The notes under the pieces: model-generated
Told to the model about the DNA's origin: nothing
Databases searched by the model: none
The model's input: the letters and a program-made list of their open reading frames with translations, nothing else
Made by a program: the position numbers and the translations under genes
Shown: positions 10,293-20,753 of the stretch, piece after piece
How the letters are laid out: every line of letters begins with the position of its first letter
How positions within the stretch are numbered: position 1 is the stretch's first letter
Assembly (NCBI GenBank): GCA_020832545.1
Contig: JAFIEK010000010.1
Location: forward strand, 53,573-117,572
DNA: 64,000 nucleotides
Direction: 5' to 3'
From: Pararhodobacter sp.
GTDB lineage: Bacteria; Pseudomonadota; Alphaproteobacteria; Rhodobacterales; Rhodobacteraceae

Positions 10293-12302
10293 TTACTCCG
10301 CCGCCAGTTGCGTCTGGCCGCGCGCCTTGGCCGTGGCCGACAGCTCTGCCATCAGCGTCGAGGCCCGCGCGACCGGGTTGGTGAGATAGAAATCACGCAC
10401 GCTATAGCGGAAATCAGCCTTGCCCGGTGCTTCGACCGGCAGCGCCTGCCAGTCGTTTTCCGGCACGCTGTCGATCAGTTCCAGATGCGGCACAGCCGCG
10501 CACAGCGCCCGGCGCAGGGCCGGCAACGAATCGAACGGCAGAACCGCACCCAACTCGCCCGAAAGCGCACGCAGGATCGCCCAGTTTTCTTTGGCCTCGC
10601 CCGGCGCGAACCCGGCGCGGAGCGCCAGTTGCGGGCGGCCCTCGGTGTTGACGAACAGGCCGTTTTCCTCGGTATAGGCCGCGCTCGGCAGGATGATGTC
10701 AGCGCGGTGCGCGCCCCGGTCGCCGTGGCTGCCTTGATAGATCACCAGCGGCCCGGCGTCGATTTCAACCTCATCAGCGCCAAAATTGTAGATCACCTCG
10801 GCACCATCAATGGCCGCTGCCAGACCGCCTTCGGTCACGCAGCCCGCATCCATCGCGCCAACGCGGCTGGCGGCAGTGTGCAGCACCATGAAGCGCCCGC
10901 CCATCCCCTGCGCCAGCTTCATCGCATGGGCCAGAACGGCCGCGCCGTCAGCCTCGCACAGGGCACCCTGCCCGACGATCACCAGCGCGCCCTCCGCCGG
11001 TTTGGCATCCTTCGCCGCCTTCACCAGCGCCGCACGGTCCGCACCAAGCTCGTGCACATCATAGGTCAGATCAACCGGCGCGCCGATGCGATGCACCTCG
11101 GCCCCGTTCAACCAGGCCTTGCGGATGCGGGCATTCAGAACTGGCGCCTCATCGCGCGGGTTGGTGCCGATCAGGTAAATCGCCTTCGCGCTGTCGATAT
11201 CCTCGATCATGGCGGTGCCGACATAGGCGGACCGATTGCCCGCAGGCAGCCGCGCGCCATCAGTGCGGCATTCGACCTTGCCGCCCTGCCCTTCGATCAG
11301 CATCTTCAGCGCATAGGCAGCCTCGACCGGCACCAGATCGCCCACCAGCCCCGTCACCTTCTTGCCCTTTATCGCCGCGGCCGCAGCGGCCAGCGCCTCG
11401 GGCCATGTGGCTTTGCGCAGCTTGCCGTTTTCGCGGATATACGGCACATCCAGCCGCTGGCGGCGCAGACCGTCCCAGACAAAGCGCGTCTTGTCTGAAA
11501 TCCATTCCTCATTCACGCCGTCATGGTTACGCGGCAGAATGCGCATCACTTCACGGCCTTTTGTGTCCACCCGGATGCTGGACCCCAGCGCATCCATCAC
11601 ATCGATGCTTTCGGTCTTGGTAAGCTCCCACGGGCGGGCGGTGAAGGCATAGGGTTTCGACACCAGCGCGCCTACCGGGCACAGATCAATGATATTGCCC
11701 TGAAGGTTCGATTGCAGCGTCTGGTTCAGATAGCTGGTAATCTCGGCATCCTCGCCCCGCCCGGTCTGGCCCATCTGGGTGATGCCCGCCACCTCGGTGG
11801 TGAAACGCACGCAGCGGGTGCAGGAGATGCAGCGGGTCATGTGGGTTTCGACCAAGGGGCCAAGATCCAGATCTTCAGACGCGCGCTTGGGTTCGCGGAA
11901 GCGTGAGAAATCAACGCCATACGCCATCGCCTGATCCTGCAGGTCGCATTCGCCGCCCTGATCACAGATCGGGCAGTCGAGCGGGTGGTTGATGAGCAGA
12001 AACTCCATCACCCCCTCGCGCGCCTTCTTGACCATCGGCGAATTGGTACGCACCTGCGGCGGCTGGCCCTCAGGCCCCGGGCGCAGGTCTTTCACCTGCA
12101 TGGCACAGCTTGCGGCGGGCTTGGGCGGGCCGCCAACCACTTCAACCAGACACATCCGGCAGTTCCCGGCGATCGACAGCCGCTCATGATAGCAAAAGCG
12201 CGGCACTTCGATCCCGGCCTGCTCGCAGGCCTGAATCAGGGTCATCGCGGGATGAACCTCGATCTCGCGGCCGTCAATGATGATCTTGCGAAGCTCTGAC
12301 AT
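10293..12302 (-). CDS. nuoG: NADH-quinone oxidoreductase subunit G
   Basis: A 669-residue large subunit of the NADH-oxidising module. The N-terminal [2Fe-2S] ferredoxin domain has [19 protein letters not shown]; then come the His/Cys cluster region [15 protein letters not shown] and the [4Fe-4S] motif [10 protein letters not shown]. The remaining ~430 residues form the inactive molybdopterin-oxidoreductase-like domain (for example [20 protein letters not shown]). The length is close to mitochondrial and Rhodobacter NuoG and much shorter than the E. coli subunit. Confidence 0.97.
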   Translation of the reverse strand: MSELRKIIIDGREIEVHPAMTLIQACEQAGIEVPRFCYHERLSIAGNCRMCLVEVVGGPPKPAASCAMQVKDLRPGPEGQPPQVRTNSPMVKKAREGVMEFLLINHPLDCPICDQGGECDLQDQAMAYGVDFSRFREPKRASEDLDLGPLVETHMTRCISCTRCVRFTTEVAGITQMGQTGRGEDAEITSYLNQTLQSNLQGNIIDLCPVGALVSKPYAFTARPWELTKTESIDVMDALGSSIRVDTKGREVMRILPRNHDGVNEEWISDKTRFVWDGLRRQRLDVPYIRENGKLRKATWPEALAAAAAAIKGKKVTGLVGDLVPVEAAYALKMLIEGQGGKVECRTDGARLPAGNRSAYVGTAMIEDIDSAKAIYLIGTNPRDEAPVLNARIRKAWLNGAEVHRIGAPVDLTYDVHELGADRAALVKAAKDAKPAEGALVIVGQGALCEADGAAVLAHAMKLAQGMGGRFMVLHTAASRVGAMDAGCVTEGGLAAAIDGAEVIYNFGADEVEIDAGPLVIYQGSHGDRGAHRADIILPSAAYTEENGLFVNTEGRPQLALRAGFAPGEAKENWAILRALSGELGAVLPFDSLPALRRALCAAVPHLELIDSVPENDWQALPVEAPGKADFRYSVRDFYLTNPVARASTLMAELSATAKARGQTQLAAE

Positions 12303-12305
12303 GGC

Positions 12306-12773
12306 TTACCTTGCTCTCAGTAGTGCGCCGGCCGAGGTACCGGCCGCGATCTCGGCCTCGCCCAGGGCGCAGATTGTCTCGGGTTGCTCAACCTGAGCAC
12401 CCCGCTGGTTGTAATATTCGATGACGATGGCGCGCAGTTCGGCCTTGTGGTCGTCATCGCGCAGAAAACTGCGGATCTGATCGCGCGAAAAGCCCATCGA
12501 TCTGGCGCGGTTGTAAAGCGACAGCGCAAGGCTGTTGGCGCGCAGCATCCGCGCATCGATCGTCGGGCAGGTATCGCGGATGCCATGGGCAATGCCCATG
12601 ACAAAGAGACCGTTGAAGATCTCGGTGTCCGCCCGCAGCGCGGCATTGACCTCAGCCTGAGTATGCGCCTGCGCACTTGCGATGCCCATGGACAGCACGC
12701 TTAAGGCCAGTGCTGCAAGCCCGGCACGCAGCAGAGCGGAAAGGACAGAAAACTGTTTCACCATTCGCGACAT
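12306..12773 (-). CDS. DUF5333-like secreted protein in the nuo operon
   Basis: About 155 residues with a signal peptide (VLSALLRAGLAALALSVLSM, then cleavage near ASAQA). The mature protein is helical, with EIFNGLFVMGIAHGIRDTCP and MGFSRDQIRSFLRDDDHKAE, and it has two cysteines. It resembles the rhodobacterial DUF5333 family that I associate with nuo operons; that assignment is from memory. The start could be ATG 12773 (MSRMVKQF) or ATG 12764; both overlap the upstream lipoprotein gene. The longer open frame to 12854 is rejected because it would overlap that gene further and bury the signal peptide. The periplasmic role is unknown. Confidence 0.75.
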   Translation of the reverse strand: MSRMVKQFSVLSALLRAGLAALALSVLSMGIASAQAHTQAEVNAALRADTEIFNGLFVMGIAHGIRDTCPTIDARMLRANSLALSLYNRARSMGFSRDQIRSFLRDDDHKAELRAIVIEYYNQRGAQVEQPETICALGEAEIAAGTSAGALLRAR

Positions 12774-13165
12774 GCTCCTGCAAAGGAAATCCCGCCGCGC
12801 TGCAGCATGACGCCGCGGCTGCGTGTGTTGAATTCGCGCCTGCCTTCTTCGCAAATCTGGCGGGCCAGTCGCGCGGCGACGTCGCGGTCGGCCTCGGTCA
12901 CCGGCTGCCCGTCGCGCGAAACCACGGTGATAATCTCTTCCGTCGGGCCCCAGCTGTCGGCGAACGCCGGTCTACCGCCGCCCATCTCATAGTTGAAAAA
13001 CCCAAAGCGCGCGCCCTCGAACTGAATATGCCGCGCAGCCTCGGGACCACCAATCGGCCCCGGCGCATCGGCACAGGCAGCAAACAGCACAACCGCCGAC
13101 AAGCAAAGCGCGCCTCTCAAGCGAAGCCCCCCTGCAAAATTCCGTCCGGTGATCGTTGCTGCCAT
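12758..13165 (-). CDS. Small lipoprotein between nuoF and nuoG, unknown function
   Basis: A 135-residue protein with signal peptide and lipobox (VVLFAAC, cysteine about residue 27). The mature part includes HIQFEGARFGFFNYEMGGGR and two C-terminal cysteines (RQICEEGRREF and FAGACREW). No named family was recognised. The ATG at 13165 is chosen, 6 bases after the nuoF stop; the frame is open further upstream but only inside nuoF. Its 3' end overlaps the start of the DUF5333-like gene. It is one of four exported accessory proteins encoded within this nuo operon. Confidence 0.7.
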   Translation of the reverse strand: MAATITGRNFAGGLRLRGALCLSAVVLFAACADAPGPIGGPEAARHIQFEGARFGFFNYEMGGGRPAFADSWGPTEEIITVVSRDGQPVTEADRDVAARLARQICEEGRREFNTRSRGVMLQRGGISFAGACREW

Positions 13166-13170
13166 TGCGC

Positions 13171-14466
13171 TTACTCCGCCGCCACTGCCGAGACCCGGCC
13201 CCGCTTCTGCGCGTCGATCCGTTCCTCGATCTCGTCGCGGAAATTGCGGATCAGGCCCTGAATGGGCCATGCCGCCGCATCGCCGAGCGCGCAGATCGTA
13301 TGGCCCTCAACCTGCTTGGACACATCCCACAGCATATCAATCTCGGCCTTCTCTGCCTCGCCGCGCACCAGCCGGTCCATGACCCGCATCATCCAGCCAG
13401 TGCCTTCGCGACAGGGTGTGCACTGGCCGCAGCTTTCGTGCTTGTAGAATTTCGACAGCCGCCAGATCGCCTTGATGATATCGGTGGATTTGTCCATCAC
13501 GATCACCGCCGCCGTGCCCAGCCCCGACCCCTGCTCGCGCAGATAGTCGAAATCCATGATCGCCTCGCGCATCTTCTCGCCCCGGATCAGCGGCACGGAG
13601 GAACCGCCGGGAATAACCGCTTTCAGGTTGTCCCAGCCGCCACGAATGCCGCCGCAATGCTTCTCGATCAGCTCTTCAAAGGTGATCGACATCGCCTCTT
13701 CAACAACGCAGGGGTTGTTCACATGGCCCGAGATGGCAAAGAGCTTGGTGCCCGCGTTGTTCTGACGGCCGAAACCGGCAAACCACGCCCCGCCGCGCCG
13801 CAGGATGGTAGGCACAGCGGCGATGGATTCGACATTGTTCACGGTCGTCGGGCAGCCGTAAAGCCCCGCACCCGCCGGGAACGGCGGCTTCATGCGTGGC
13901 ATGCCCTTGCGACCCTCAAGGCTTTCCAGAAGCGCGGTTTCCTCGCCACAGATATAGGCCCCGGCGCCGTGGTGCAGATAGAGGTCAAAGTCCCAGCCTG
14001 ATTTGGCGGCATTCTTGCCCAGAAGCCCGGCCTCATAGGCCTCATCAATCGCGGCCTGAAGCGCCTCGCGCTCACGGATGTATTCGCCGCGGATGTAGAT
14101 GTAGCAGGCATGTGCGTTCATCGCGAAACTGGCGATGAGGCAGCCTTCGATAAGGGTCTGTGGATCATGGCGCATGATCTCACGGTCCTTGCAGGTGCCG
14201 GGCTCGGATTCGTCTGCGTTCACAACCAGATAGGCCGGGCGGCCATCGCTTTCCTTGGGCATGAACGACCACTTGAGGCCGGTCGGAAAGCCCGCGCCAC
14301 CGCGCCCGCGCAGGCCCGAGGCCTTCATTTCGCTCACGATCCAGTCGCGGCCCTTTGCGATGATACCGGCGGTGCCGTCCCATGCGCCGCGCGCCATCGC
14401 GCCTTTCAGCGAACGGTCCTTCATCCCGTAGATATTGGTGAAGATGCGGTCCTGATCCTTCAGCAT
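13171..14466 (-). CDS. nuoF: NADH-quinone oxidoreductase subunit F
   Basis: A 431-residue NADH- and FMN-binding subunit of complex [14 protein letters not shown] is the nucleotide/FMN-binding glycine loop, [19 protein letters not shown] is the second signature, and [18 protein letters not shown] holds the ligands of the N3 [4Fe-4S] cluster together with a later cysteine ([13 protein letters not shown]). Normal length. It lies 10 bases after the DUF5337 gene. Confidence 0.98.
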   Translation of the reverse strand: MLKDQDRIFTNIYGMKDRSLKGAMARGAWDGTAGIIAKGRDWIVSEMKASGLRGRGGAGFPTGLKWSFMPKESDGRPAYLVVNADESEPGTCKDREIMRHDPQTLIEGCLIASFAMNAHACYIYIRGEYIREREALQAAIDEAYEAGLLGKNAAKSGWDFDLYLHHGAGAYICGEETALLESLEGRKGMPRMKPPFPAGAGLYGCPTTVNNVESIAAVPTILRRGGAWFAGFGRQNNAGTKLFAISGHVNNPCVVEEAMSITFEELIEKHCGGIRGGWDNLKAVIPGGSSVPLIRGEKMREAIMDFDYLREQGSGLGTAAVIVMDKSTDIIKAIWRLSKFYKHESCGQCTPCREGTGWMMRVMDRLVRGEAEKAEIDMLWDVSKQVEGHTICALGDAAAWPIQGLIRNFRDEIEERIDAQKRGRVSAVAAE

Positions 14467-14476
14467 CGGCAGTTCC

Positions 14477-14713
14477 TCAGTTGTCTCCGCTCTGATCGCG
14501 CCGGGCGCGCCAGATGCGGTAGGATACGATCAGCGCCCAAGCGAATGCCGCCAGCGCCAGAAAATCGAACAGGAAGGCAAAGCGCGTCTGCCATCCGTAA
14601 AAGCCACCGGCCCAGCTGACAAACATCCACAACACCATCGTAACCACCAGCACTCCGGCGACCATCCGCACCTTGCGGCGATGCTCTTGTTCCTGTTCGC
14701 CCTTCCGGGTCAT
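14477..14713 (-). CDS. DUF5337-type small membrane protein in the nuo operon
   Basis: A 78-residue protein with a charged N-terminus ([16 protein letters not shown]) and two hydrophobic helices (residues ~18-38 and ~43-65), ending in a basic tail. It matches my recollection of DUF5337, a small two-helix family in Rhodobacterales nuo operons. It lies between nuoE and nuoF with gaps of 11 and 10 bases. A function in complex I biogenesis is inferred from position only. Confidence 0.75.
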   Translation of the reverse strand: MTRKGEQEQEHRRKVRMVAGVLVVTMVLWMFVSWAGGFYGWQTRFAFLFDFLALAAFAWALIVSYRIWRARRDQSGDN

Positions 14714-14724
14714 CGCGGCCCCTT

Positions 14725-15897
14725 TCAGCCTTTGCGCGGCGCGGCGTCTTTAGCGCCGCCCGCCGCCAGAGTTTTCGCCTGGCCGATCCAGTCATCGCGC
14801 ATGACACGGCCCTTGAAATTCAGATGCGCATCAACCCAGGTCACTTCGTCCTCAGACCAGGCCGCGATCTGGTGGTAGTGCCAGATCCCCAGCCCGTTCA
14901 GCTTTTCTTCCAGCTTGGGGCCGACGCCCTTGAGCTTTTTCAAATCGTCCTGCGTGCCTTCAGCTTTGTCCAGCAGCCGCGGTCTGGTGCCTGACGGGGC
15001 CGGTGTATCTTCCGGCGCGTCCGTGGGCGCAGGTGTGACCATCGGCGCGGGGGCTGCCGACGGGTCAGGATGGCCCTTGCGCTTGGCCGGGGCTTCCTGC
15101 TCGGTCACACCGGTCTCATCGACCACATGACCAGCGGCGGGTTTGGGCTGCGGCGCAGGGCCCTTGCGCTTGGTGGTCGGCTTGGCGGGCTGACTCTTGC
15201 CCGTCCATGGCGTCAGCACCGGCACTTCGGTGCCGTCAATGCGCTTAAGCGTGTCACCCAGATCCACCGCCAGCGCGACCGAGGCATTATGCGCCTCATC
15301 GCGCGCGCCATCCAGACTGGTCAGGCCTGACAGGGGCTCTGATGTGAAGCGCCCGTTCTGCGGCCCCGGCGTGGGCACCCGGCCCGCCGCCATCTCATCC
15401 AGAATCCAGCTCAGCTTTTCGGCGGTAAGATCCTCATAATAGTCCTTGCCGATCTGCACCATCGGCGCATTGGCACAGGCACCCAGGCATTCCACCTCTT
15501 CCCAGCTGAACTTGCCGTCAGCGGACAGTGCATGCGGCGCGGTGGCAATCTTTTCGCGGCAGACGCCGATCAGATCCTCGGCACCACAGATCAGGCACGA
15601 GGTGGTGCCGCAGACCTGCACATGCGCGACTGAACCCACGGGTTGCAGCTGGAACATGAAATAGAACGTCGCCACTTCGAGCGCCCGGATATAGGCCATG
15701 CCCAGCATATCGGCGATGTGTTCGATCGCCGGGCGCGACAGCCAGCCTTCCTGCTCCTGTGCGCGCCAGAGAAGCGGAATGATGGCCGAAGCCTGCCGCC
15801 CCTCGGGGTATTTGGTGATCTGCGCCTGCGCCCATGCCAGATTGGCGGGCGTGAAGGCGAAGCTGTCAGGCTGGGTATGGTGCAAACGGCGAAGCAT
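14725..15897 (-). CDS. nuoE: NADH-quinone oxidoreductase subunit E with long C-terminal extension
   Basis: Residues 1 to about 170 are the thioredoxin-like [2Fe-2S] subunit of the NADH module, with [16 protein letters not shown] and [13 protein letters not shown] holding the cluster ligands. A further ~220 residues follow: a Pro/Ala/Lys/Thr-rich linker (about 225-320) and a C-terminal helix-hairpin-helix-like domain ([20 protein letters not shown], then an [14 protein letters not shown] segment). Rhodobacter NuoE is known to be similarly long, at almost 390 residues, while E. coli NuoE is about 166. What the extension does is not known; HhH motifs usually bind DNA but also occur in protein-protein contacts. 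Confidence 0.95.
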   Translation of the reverse strand: MLRRLHHTQPDSFAFTPANLAWAQAQITKYPEGRQASAIIPLLWRAQEQEGWLSRPAIEHIADMLGMAYIRALEVATFYFMFQLQPVGSVAHVQVCGTTSCLICGAEDLIGVCREKIATAPHALSADGKFSWEEVECLGACANAPMVQIGKDYYEDLTAEKLSWILDEMAAGRVPTPGPQNGRFTSEPLSGLTSLDGARDEAHNASVALAVDLGDTLKRIDGTEVPVLTPWTGKSQPAKPTTKRKGPAPQPKPAAGHVVDETGVTEQEAPAKRKGHPDPSAAPAPMVTPAPTDAPEDTPAPSGTRPRLLDKAEGTQDDLKKLKGVGPKLEEKLNGLGIWHYHQIAAWSEDEVTWVDAHLNFKGRVMRDDWIGQAKTLAAGGAKDAAPRKG

Positions 15898-15909
15898 CGG
15901 TTCTTCCGG

Positions 15910-16830
15910 TCAGGGTGTGCAGTTGGTGAGCGACAGGATGTCCCCGTCGCGCGAAAATTCGGGCCCCGGATCATCCAGCGCCGCCGAGACAAGGCGCAGA
16001 AGCTCTGCCTGGGCGTCATCAGGCCAATCGGGGGCGAAATTGAAGAGCAGGTTCAGCTGCGCGGAAATGAACCCGGCCAGCGCAGTTTCGGTGGCGGCGC
16101 GGTCATCGAGCGCGATGGTGCAGTCCTCAACCTCGGCATAAAGCGCTGTGATGGCGCGGACACCGTCCAGACCCAGCTGATCTTGCAAAACCTCAAGCGG
16201 GTCGACATCAGGAGTCATCGGCGGCAGCGCATTGAAATCATCAAGCAACTGGGCAAAAAGTGCCGCATCTCCGGCCGGATCGGCGGCGCAAAGCCCCTCT
16301 TCCAGCAAGAGCGTGCCGCCGTCTTCGCTCAGGTCAACCTCGCCGGCTTCCAAAAGAACCGTCACCGCGTCACGGGTCAGCGCCATGTCCAGCCCCAGCA
16401 TGGGCAGGACATCACCCGCCTCATCCTCGCGCAGCGCGCAGTCATTGTCACGCAGCGCGCCGATCAGCGCTGCGCCCTGTTCCGGCGAAATCTCGGGGCT
16501 CCAGGGCTCCAGCACGGGGGCGTTTTCAAAGGCGTCGACGATCAGTTCCAGCGCGTGCTCAGGGCTGGCCTCGCACAGCGCAGGCGCCAAGAGCAGCGCC
16601 TCGCCGTCATCCGTCAGATCCAGAAGCTGCGCCGGGAACAGAACGGCAACCGCCACCTCAACCTCATACACATCCAGCCCCAGACCCGGCAGAACCGCAT
16701 CGGCCTCATTGCCGGTCATCGCACATCCGTTGTCGCGAATCGCATCGACCAAAAGCGCCGCCCGCTCTGGCGTATCTGCCAGAGCGGGCGTGGCCAGGGC
16801 CAGCGACAGCGCGACGAGGGCGGTTCTCAC
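15910..16830 (-). CDS. Periplasmic protein with internally duplicated two-cysteine domain, between nuoD and nuoE
   Basis: A 306-residue secreted protein: signal peptide residues 1-19 (ALATPALAD cleavage region), then two homologous units at about 28-88 and 123-183. Each unit has the pattern RDN(G/D)CA...E(A)xxVLP-LGLD...LL...LC(E/A)A, with cysteines at 36/86 and 131/181, exactly 50 residues apart in both. A third part carries cysteines 237 and 304. It is very acidic. The GTG start forms a GTGA overlap with the nuoD stop, so it is translated with complex I. No named family was recognised; a periplasmic disulfide-bonded assembly or interaction protein is inference. Confidence 0.8.
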   Translation of the reverse strand: MRTALVALSLALATPALADTPERAALLVDAIRDNGCAMTGNEADAVLPGLGLDVYEVEVAVAVLFPAQLLDLTDDGEALLLAPALCEASPEHALELIVDAFENAPVLEPWSPEISPEQGAALIGALRDNDCALREDEAGDVLPMLGLDMALTRDAVTVLLEAGEVDLSEDGGTLLLEEGLCAADPAGDAALFAQLLDDFNALPPMTPDVDPLEVLQDQLGLDGVRAITALYAEVEDCTIALDDRAATETALAGFISAQLNLLFNFAPDWPDDAQAELLRLVSAALDDPGPEFSRDGDILSLTNCTP

Positions 16831-18050
16831 CGGTCAACCTCCCCGAACACGATATCCATGGTGCCGATTATCGCCGCCACATCGGCCAGCAAGTGGCCCT
16901 TGGAGACAAAATCCATCGATTGCAGGTGCAGATAGCCGGGCGCGCGGATCTTGGCACGGTAGGGCCGGTTGCTGCCGTCGGCCACCAGATAGACGCCGAA
17001 CTCGCCCTTGGGGGCCTCTACGGCGGCGTAAACCTCACCGGCAGGAACGTGAAAACCTTCGGTGTAAAGTTTGAAGTGATGGATCAGCGCTTCCATCGAG
17101 GTCTTCATCTCGGCACGTGGCGGCGGGGTGATCTTTCCGCGCGCCAGAATGTCGCCCTGCCCCTCGGGTGCGCGCAGCTTGGTGATCGCCTGCTGGATGA
17201 TCTTGGTCGATTCGCGCATCTCGGCCATGCGGCAGAGGTAGCGATCATAGCAATCGCCGTTCTTGCCGATTGGCACCATGAAGTCGAATTCGTCATAACA
17301 TTCATAGGGCTGCGCGCGCCGCAGATCCCAGGCCAACCCCGATCCGCGCACCATGACGCCGGAATAGCCCCAGTCCAGAATATCCTGCTCGCTGATGATG
17401 CCGATATCGGCATTGCGCTGTTTGAAGATCCGGTTCTCGGTCAGAAGGCTGTCGATATCATCCAGAACGCGGGGAAACTCCTCGGCCCATTGCTCGATAT
17501 CGTTCAACAGCGCAGGCGGCAGATCCTGATGCACGCCGCCGGGGCGGAAATAGGCGGCATGAAGCCGCGCCCCGCACGCGCGTTCATAGAAAATCATCAG
17601 CTTCTCACGCTCTTCAAACCCCCAAAGTGGCGGGGTCAGCGCGCCCACGTCCATGGCCTGCGTAGTGACGTTGAGGAGGTGGTTCAGAACGCGCCCGATC
17701 TCGGAATAGAGCACCCGGATCAGGCTGGCGCGGCGCGGAACCTGCACGCCGGTCAGCCGCTCGATCGCCAGACACCAGGCATGTTCCTGGTTCATCGGGG
17801 CCACATAATCCAGCCTGTCGAAATACGGCAGGTTCTGCAAATAGGTGCGGCTTTCCATCAGCTTTTCAGTGCCGCGATGCAAGAGGCCGATATGCGGGTC
17901 GCAGCGCTCGACGATTTCGCCATCAAGCTCAAGCACCAGCCGCAACACCCCGTGCGCCGCCGGGTGCTGAGGCCCGAAGTTGATGTTGAAATTGCGGATT
18001 TTCTGCTCGCCCGTCTGGGTGTCGCTGAAACCCTTTGCTCCGTCCATCAT
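16827..18050 (-). CDS. nuoD: NADH-quinone oxidoreductase subunit D
   Basis: A 407-residue 49-kDa-type subunit lining the quinone-binding cavity. [20 protein letters not shown] contains the quinone-contacting histidine loop, and [18 protein letters not shown] is the classical signature. NuoC and NuoD are separate here (fused in E. coli), and a sulfotransferase gene lies between them. The start at 18050 has two in-frame ATGs in succession. Confidence 0.98.
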   Translation of the reverse strand: MMDGAKGFSDTQTGEQKIRNFNINFGPQHPAAHGVLRLVLELDGEIVERCDPHIGLLHRGTEKLMESRTYLQNLPYFDRLDYVAPMNQEHAWCLAIERLTGVQVPRRASLIRVLYSEIGRVLNHLLNVTTQAMDVGALTPPLWGFEEREKLMIFYERACGARLHAAYFRPGGVHQDLPPALLNDIEQWAEEFPRVLDDIDSLLTENRIFKQRNADIGIISEQDILDWGYSGVMVRGSGLAWDLRRAQPYECYDEFDFMVPIGKNGDCYDRYLCRMAEMRESTKIIQQAITKLRAPEGQGDILARGKITPPPRAEMKTSMEALIHHFKLYTEGFHVPAGEVYAAVEAPKGEFGVYLVADGSNRPYRAKIRAPGYLHLQSMDFVSKGHLLADVAAIIGTMDIVFGEVDR

Positions 18051-18084
18051 TGTTGCAACCTCCGTCGCAGATCCGCCGTGTCGC

Positions 18085-18981
18085 TCATGCCGTTACCCGC
18101 TGGTTCTGGGCAGCAAAGCGTGCGTGCCATGACTGCGGTACTTTCTCGCCGAAAGCCGCGCAGATCGCCTCATATTGCGGCCGCAACCGGGCGGCCAGTG
18201 CCGTTTCCTGATCCGCCCGCATCCGGGCCTGCAAGCCTTCGTTGACAACCCCCAGATCGGCCAGCGGATGTGGCGCAATCTCAAGAAAGTCACAAATCCG
18301 GTCGGCAGCCGACTGGGTGAACAGGTCTTCACAAAACATCACCAGCCGACGTCCGGCAGGAACGCACTGTTCCAGCCGTGACAGCGTTCCGGTATAATCG
18401 GCGCGGGTGAATTCCCGTGCCCGGTCCAGTTCCAGCATGAGATCCAGCCGCTCCTGACACGCGGGTTCAAAGTCTGCGGGGTTCTCAACCTTCTTGGACA
18501 TCTGCATCCTCACCGAGGACCACAGCCGCGCCACCGGCTCGCGCATCAGGAACAGGAAGCGCGCGCCCTGCAGCGCCGCCATCTGACGAAAGCTGTCGAT
18601 ACCCAGCGCCGAGTAGCTTGGCGTGATGTCCAGTGCGACCTGACCCGGTGCCAGCCCTTCAGTCACCAGATCGACATAAGATTGATGATTGGCGTCAGGT
18701 GTCTCGCAGATTGCGCGCAGCCGCGCCACCGCCGCTAGCATGTCCGGCTGCTGCCGCTTTGACAGCCGGCGCAGTTTACGCGCCTGCACCATCGATCCCG
18801 CATTGCCCAGCCCGGCGATGGTGTCAAAGTAATGCAGTTCTTTCATCGGCCCCACACGGCAGGCCGGATGGCCGCGCAGATAGCGGAAAACCCAGCTGGT
18901 CCCCGACTTCTGCGCGCCTATCCCCAACAGAAGGCGCACCCCCTCTGGCCAGACCGGCTGATTTGTGGCCGACTGGCCCAT
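18085..18981 (-). CDS. Sulfotransferase-family protein inserted between nuoC and nuoD
   Basis: A 298-residue protein of the PAPS-dependent sulfotransferase family. GAQKSGTSW at residues 22-30 is the 5'-phosphosulfate-binding loop with its catalytic lysine, and [18 protein letters not shown] is the 3'-phosphate-binding segment (RxP then S). [13 protein letters not shown] is also typical. It would transfer sulfate to an unknown hydroxyl or amine acceptor. The ATG overlaps the nuoC TGA by one base (TGATG) and nuoD follows after 34 bases, so it should be expressed with complex I. I know of no function for such an enzyme there; it may be a recent insertion kept by coupling. Confidence 0.88.
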   Translation of the reverse strand: MGQSATNQPVWPEGVRLLLGIGAQKSGTSWVFRYLRGHPACRVGPMKELHYFDTIAGLGNAGSMVQARKLRRLSKRQQPDMLAAVARLRAICETPDANHQSYVDLVTEGLAPGQVALDITPSYSALGIDSFRQMAALQGARFLFLMREPVARLWSSVRMQMSKKVENPADFEPACQERLDLMLELDRAREFTRADYTGTLSRLEQCVPAGRRLVMFCEDLFTQSAADRICDFLEIAPHPLADLGVVNEGLQARMRADQETALAARLRPQYEAICAAFGEKVPQSWHARFAAQNQRVTA

Positions 18982-19580
18982 CACTTTGCCCTTTCGTCGC
19001 CCGGCAGAATGTACTCGGCACCCTCCCAGGGTGACATGAAATCGAACTGGCGGTATTCCTGCACCAGGTTCACCGGCTCATAAACCACACGCTTGGCGGC
19101 CTCGTCATAGCGTACTTCGGTGTAGCCGGTGGTGGGGAAATCCTTGCGCAACGGATAGCCGCGAAAGCCGTAGTCGGTGAGAATGCGGCGCAGGTCAGGA
19201 TGGCCGGAAAACAGGATGCCGAACATGTCGAACACCTCGCGCTCGAACCAGTTGGCCGAGGGATGTTCATTTACGATCGACGGCACCAGTTCATCCTCGC
19301 GCACTGCGGCCTTCAGCCGGATGCGCTGGTTCCGGTACATCGACAGGAAATGATAGACCATGTCAAAGCGCACCTTGCGGGCGGGGTAGTCGACGGCGGT
19401 GATATCAACCAGCGAAGAAAAGCGGCAATTCTCATCACTTTTCAGAAACCGCACCAGACCGGGCAGCGCGCTGGCCACCACCGTCAGCGTCAGCTCGCCG
19501 AAAGCCACCTCGGCATCCAGCACCGCATCGGCCTGCTTGAGCCTGATCAGCGCGGCCAGTTCTTCAAGTTGTTCACTCAT
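18981..19580 (-). CDS. nuoC: NADH-quinone oxidoreductase subunit C
   Basis: A 199-residue 30-kDa-type subunit of the complex I connecting module. The signature [20 protein letters not shown] is followed by [19 protein letters not shown]; both are diagnostic of NuoC. Normal length for an unfused NuoC. It lies 10 bases after nuoB and overlaps the sulfotransferase start by one base. Confidence 0.98.
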   Translation of the reverse strand: MSEQLEELAALIRLKQADAVLDAEVAFGELTLTVVASALPGLVRFLKSDENCRFSSLVDITAVDYPARKVRFDMVYHFLSMYRNQRIRLKAAVREDELVPSIVNEHPSANWFEREVFDMFGILFSGHPDLRRILTDYGFRGYPLRKDFPTTGYTEVRYDEAAKRVVYEPVNLVQEYRQFDFMSPWEGAEYILPGDERAK

Positions 19581-19590
19581 GCGCGACCTC

Positions 19591-20480
<890 letters not shown>

Positions 20481-20538
20481 CGCTGGCTCCTTTGGCGCGC
20501 TCGCATGACGAGCCGCTCGCATGTAATGGCTCGTGCCT

Positions 20539-20567
20539 CGTTTACTCCCGCTTCGGTGCAGGGTCAA
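20539..20567 (-). promoter_or_regulatory. Candidate promoter of the nuo operon
   Basis: On the minus strand TTGACC (20562-20567) is followed by a 17-base spacer and TAAACG (20539-20544). The -35 is good and the -10 weak. It is 59 bases upstream of the nuoA GTG. This is a visual match only. Confidence 0.4.
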
Positions 20568-20622
20568 CCGAAGCCGGTCCGCACCCGGCCCCGGAACCGA
20601 AGGAAAACAGCGTTTTGCATGC

Positions 20623-20636
20623 CATTGTGCACAATG
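20623..20636. promoter_or_regulatory. 14-bp perfect palindrome upstream of nuoA
   Basis: CATTGTGCACAATG is a perfect dyad, about 56 bases upstream of the candidate -35 box and about 140 bases upstream of the nuoA start. Size and symmetry suit a dimeric repressor or activator. I cannot assign a regulator. Confidence 0.45.
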
Positions 20637-20691
20637 CCTCAAAGGTGTTTCCGGTATACCATTTTTCCCGGCGCAAATGGCGGGCCGTCGG

Positions 20692-20717
20692 GGCCGGCAA
20701 TCTGCCCCGCGCCGGCC
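20692..20717 (-). terminator. Possible terminator stem-loop after the leucine-degradation genes
   Basis: Seven-base perfect arms GGCCGGC (20692-20698) and GCCGGCC (20711-20717) around a 12-base loop, 36 bases downstream of the enoyl-CoA hydratase stop. No T-run follows, so if it terminates transcription it is a weak or Rho-assisted site. Confidence 0.35.
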
Positions 20718-20753
20718 TAATCCAGGGCGTTGGCCGAATCGCAGGGCGGGCGT

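Noticed and set aside
16260..18245. Long plus-strand open frame (about 660 codons) opposite nuoD and its neighbours
   Set aside because: It spans three confident minus-strand genes and has no family resemblance or ribosome-binding site.
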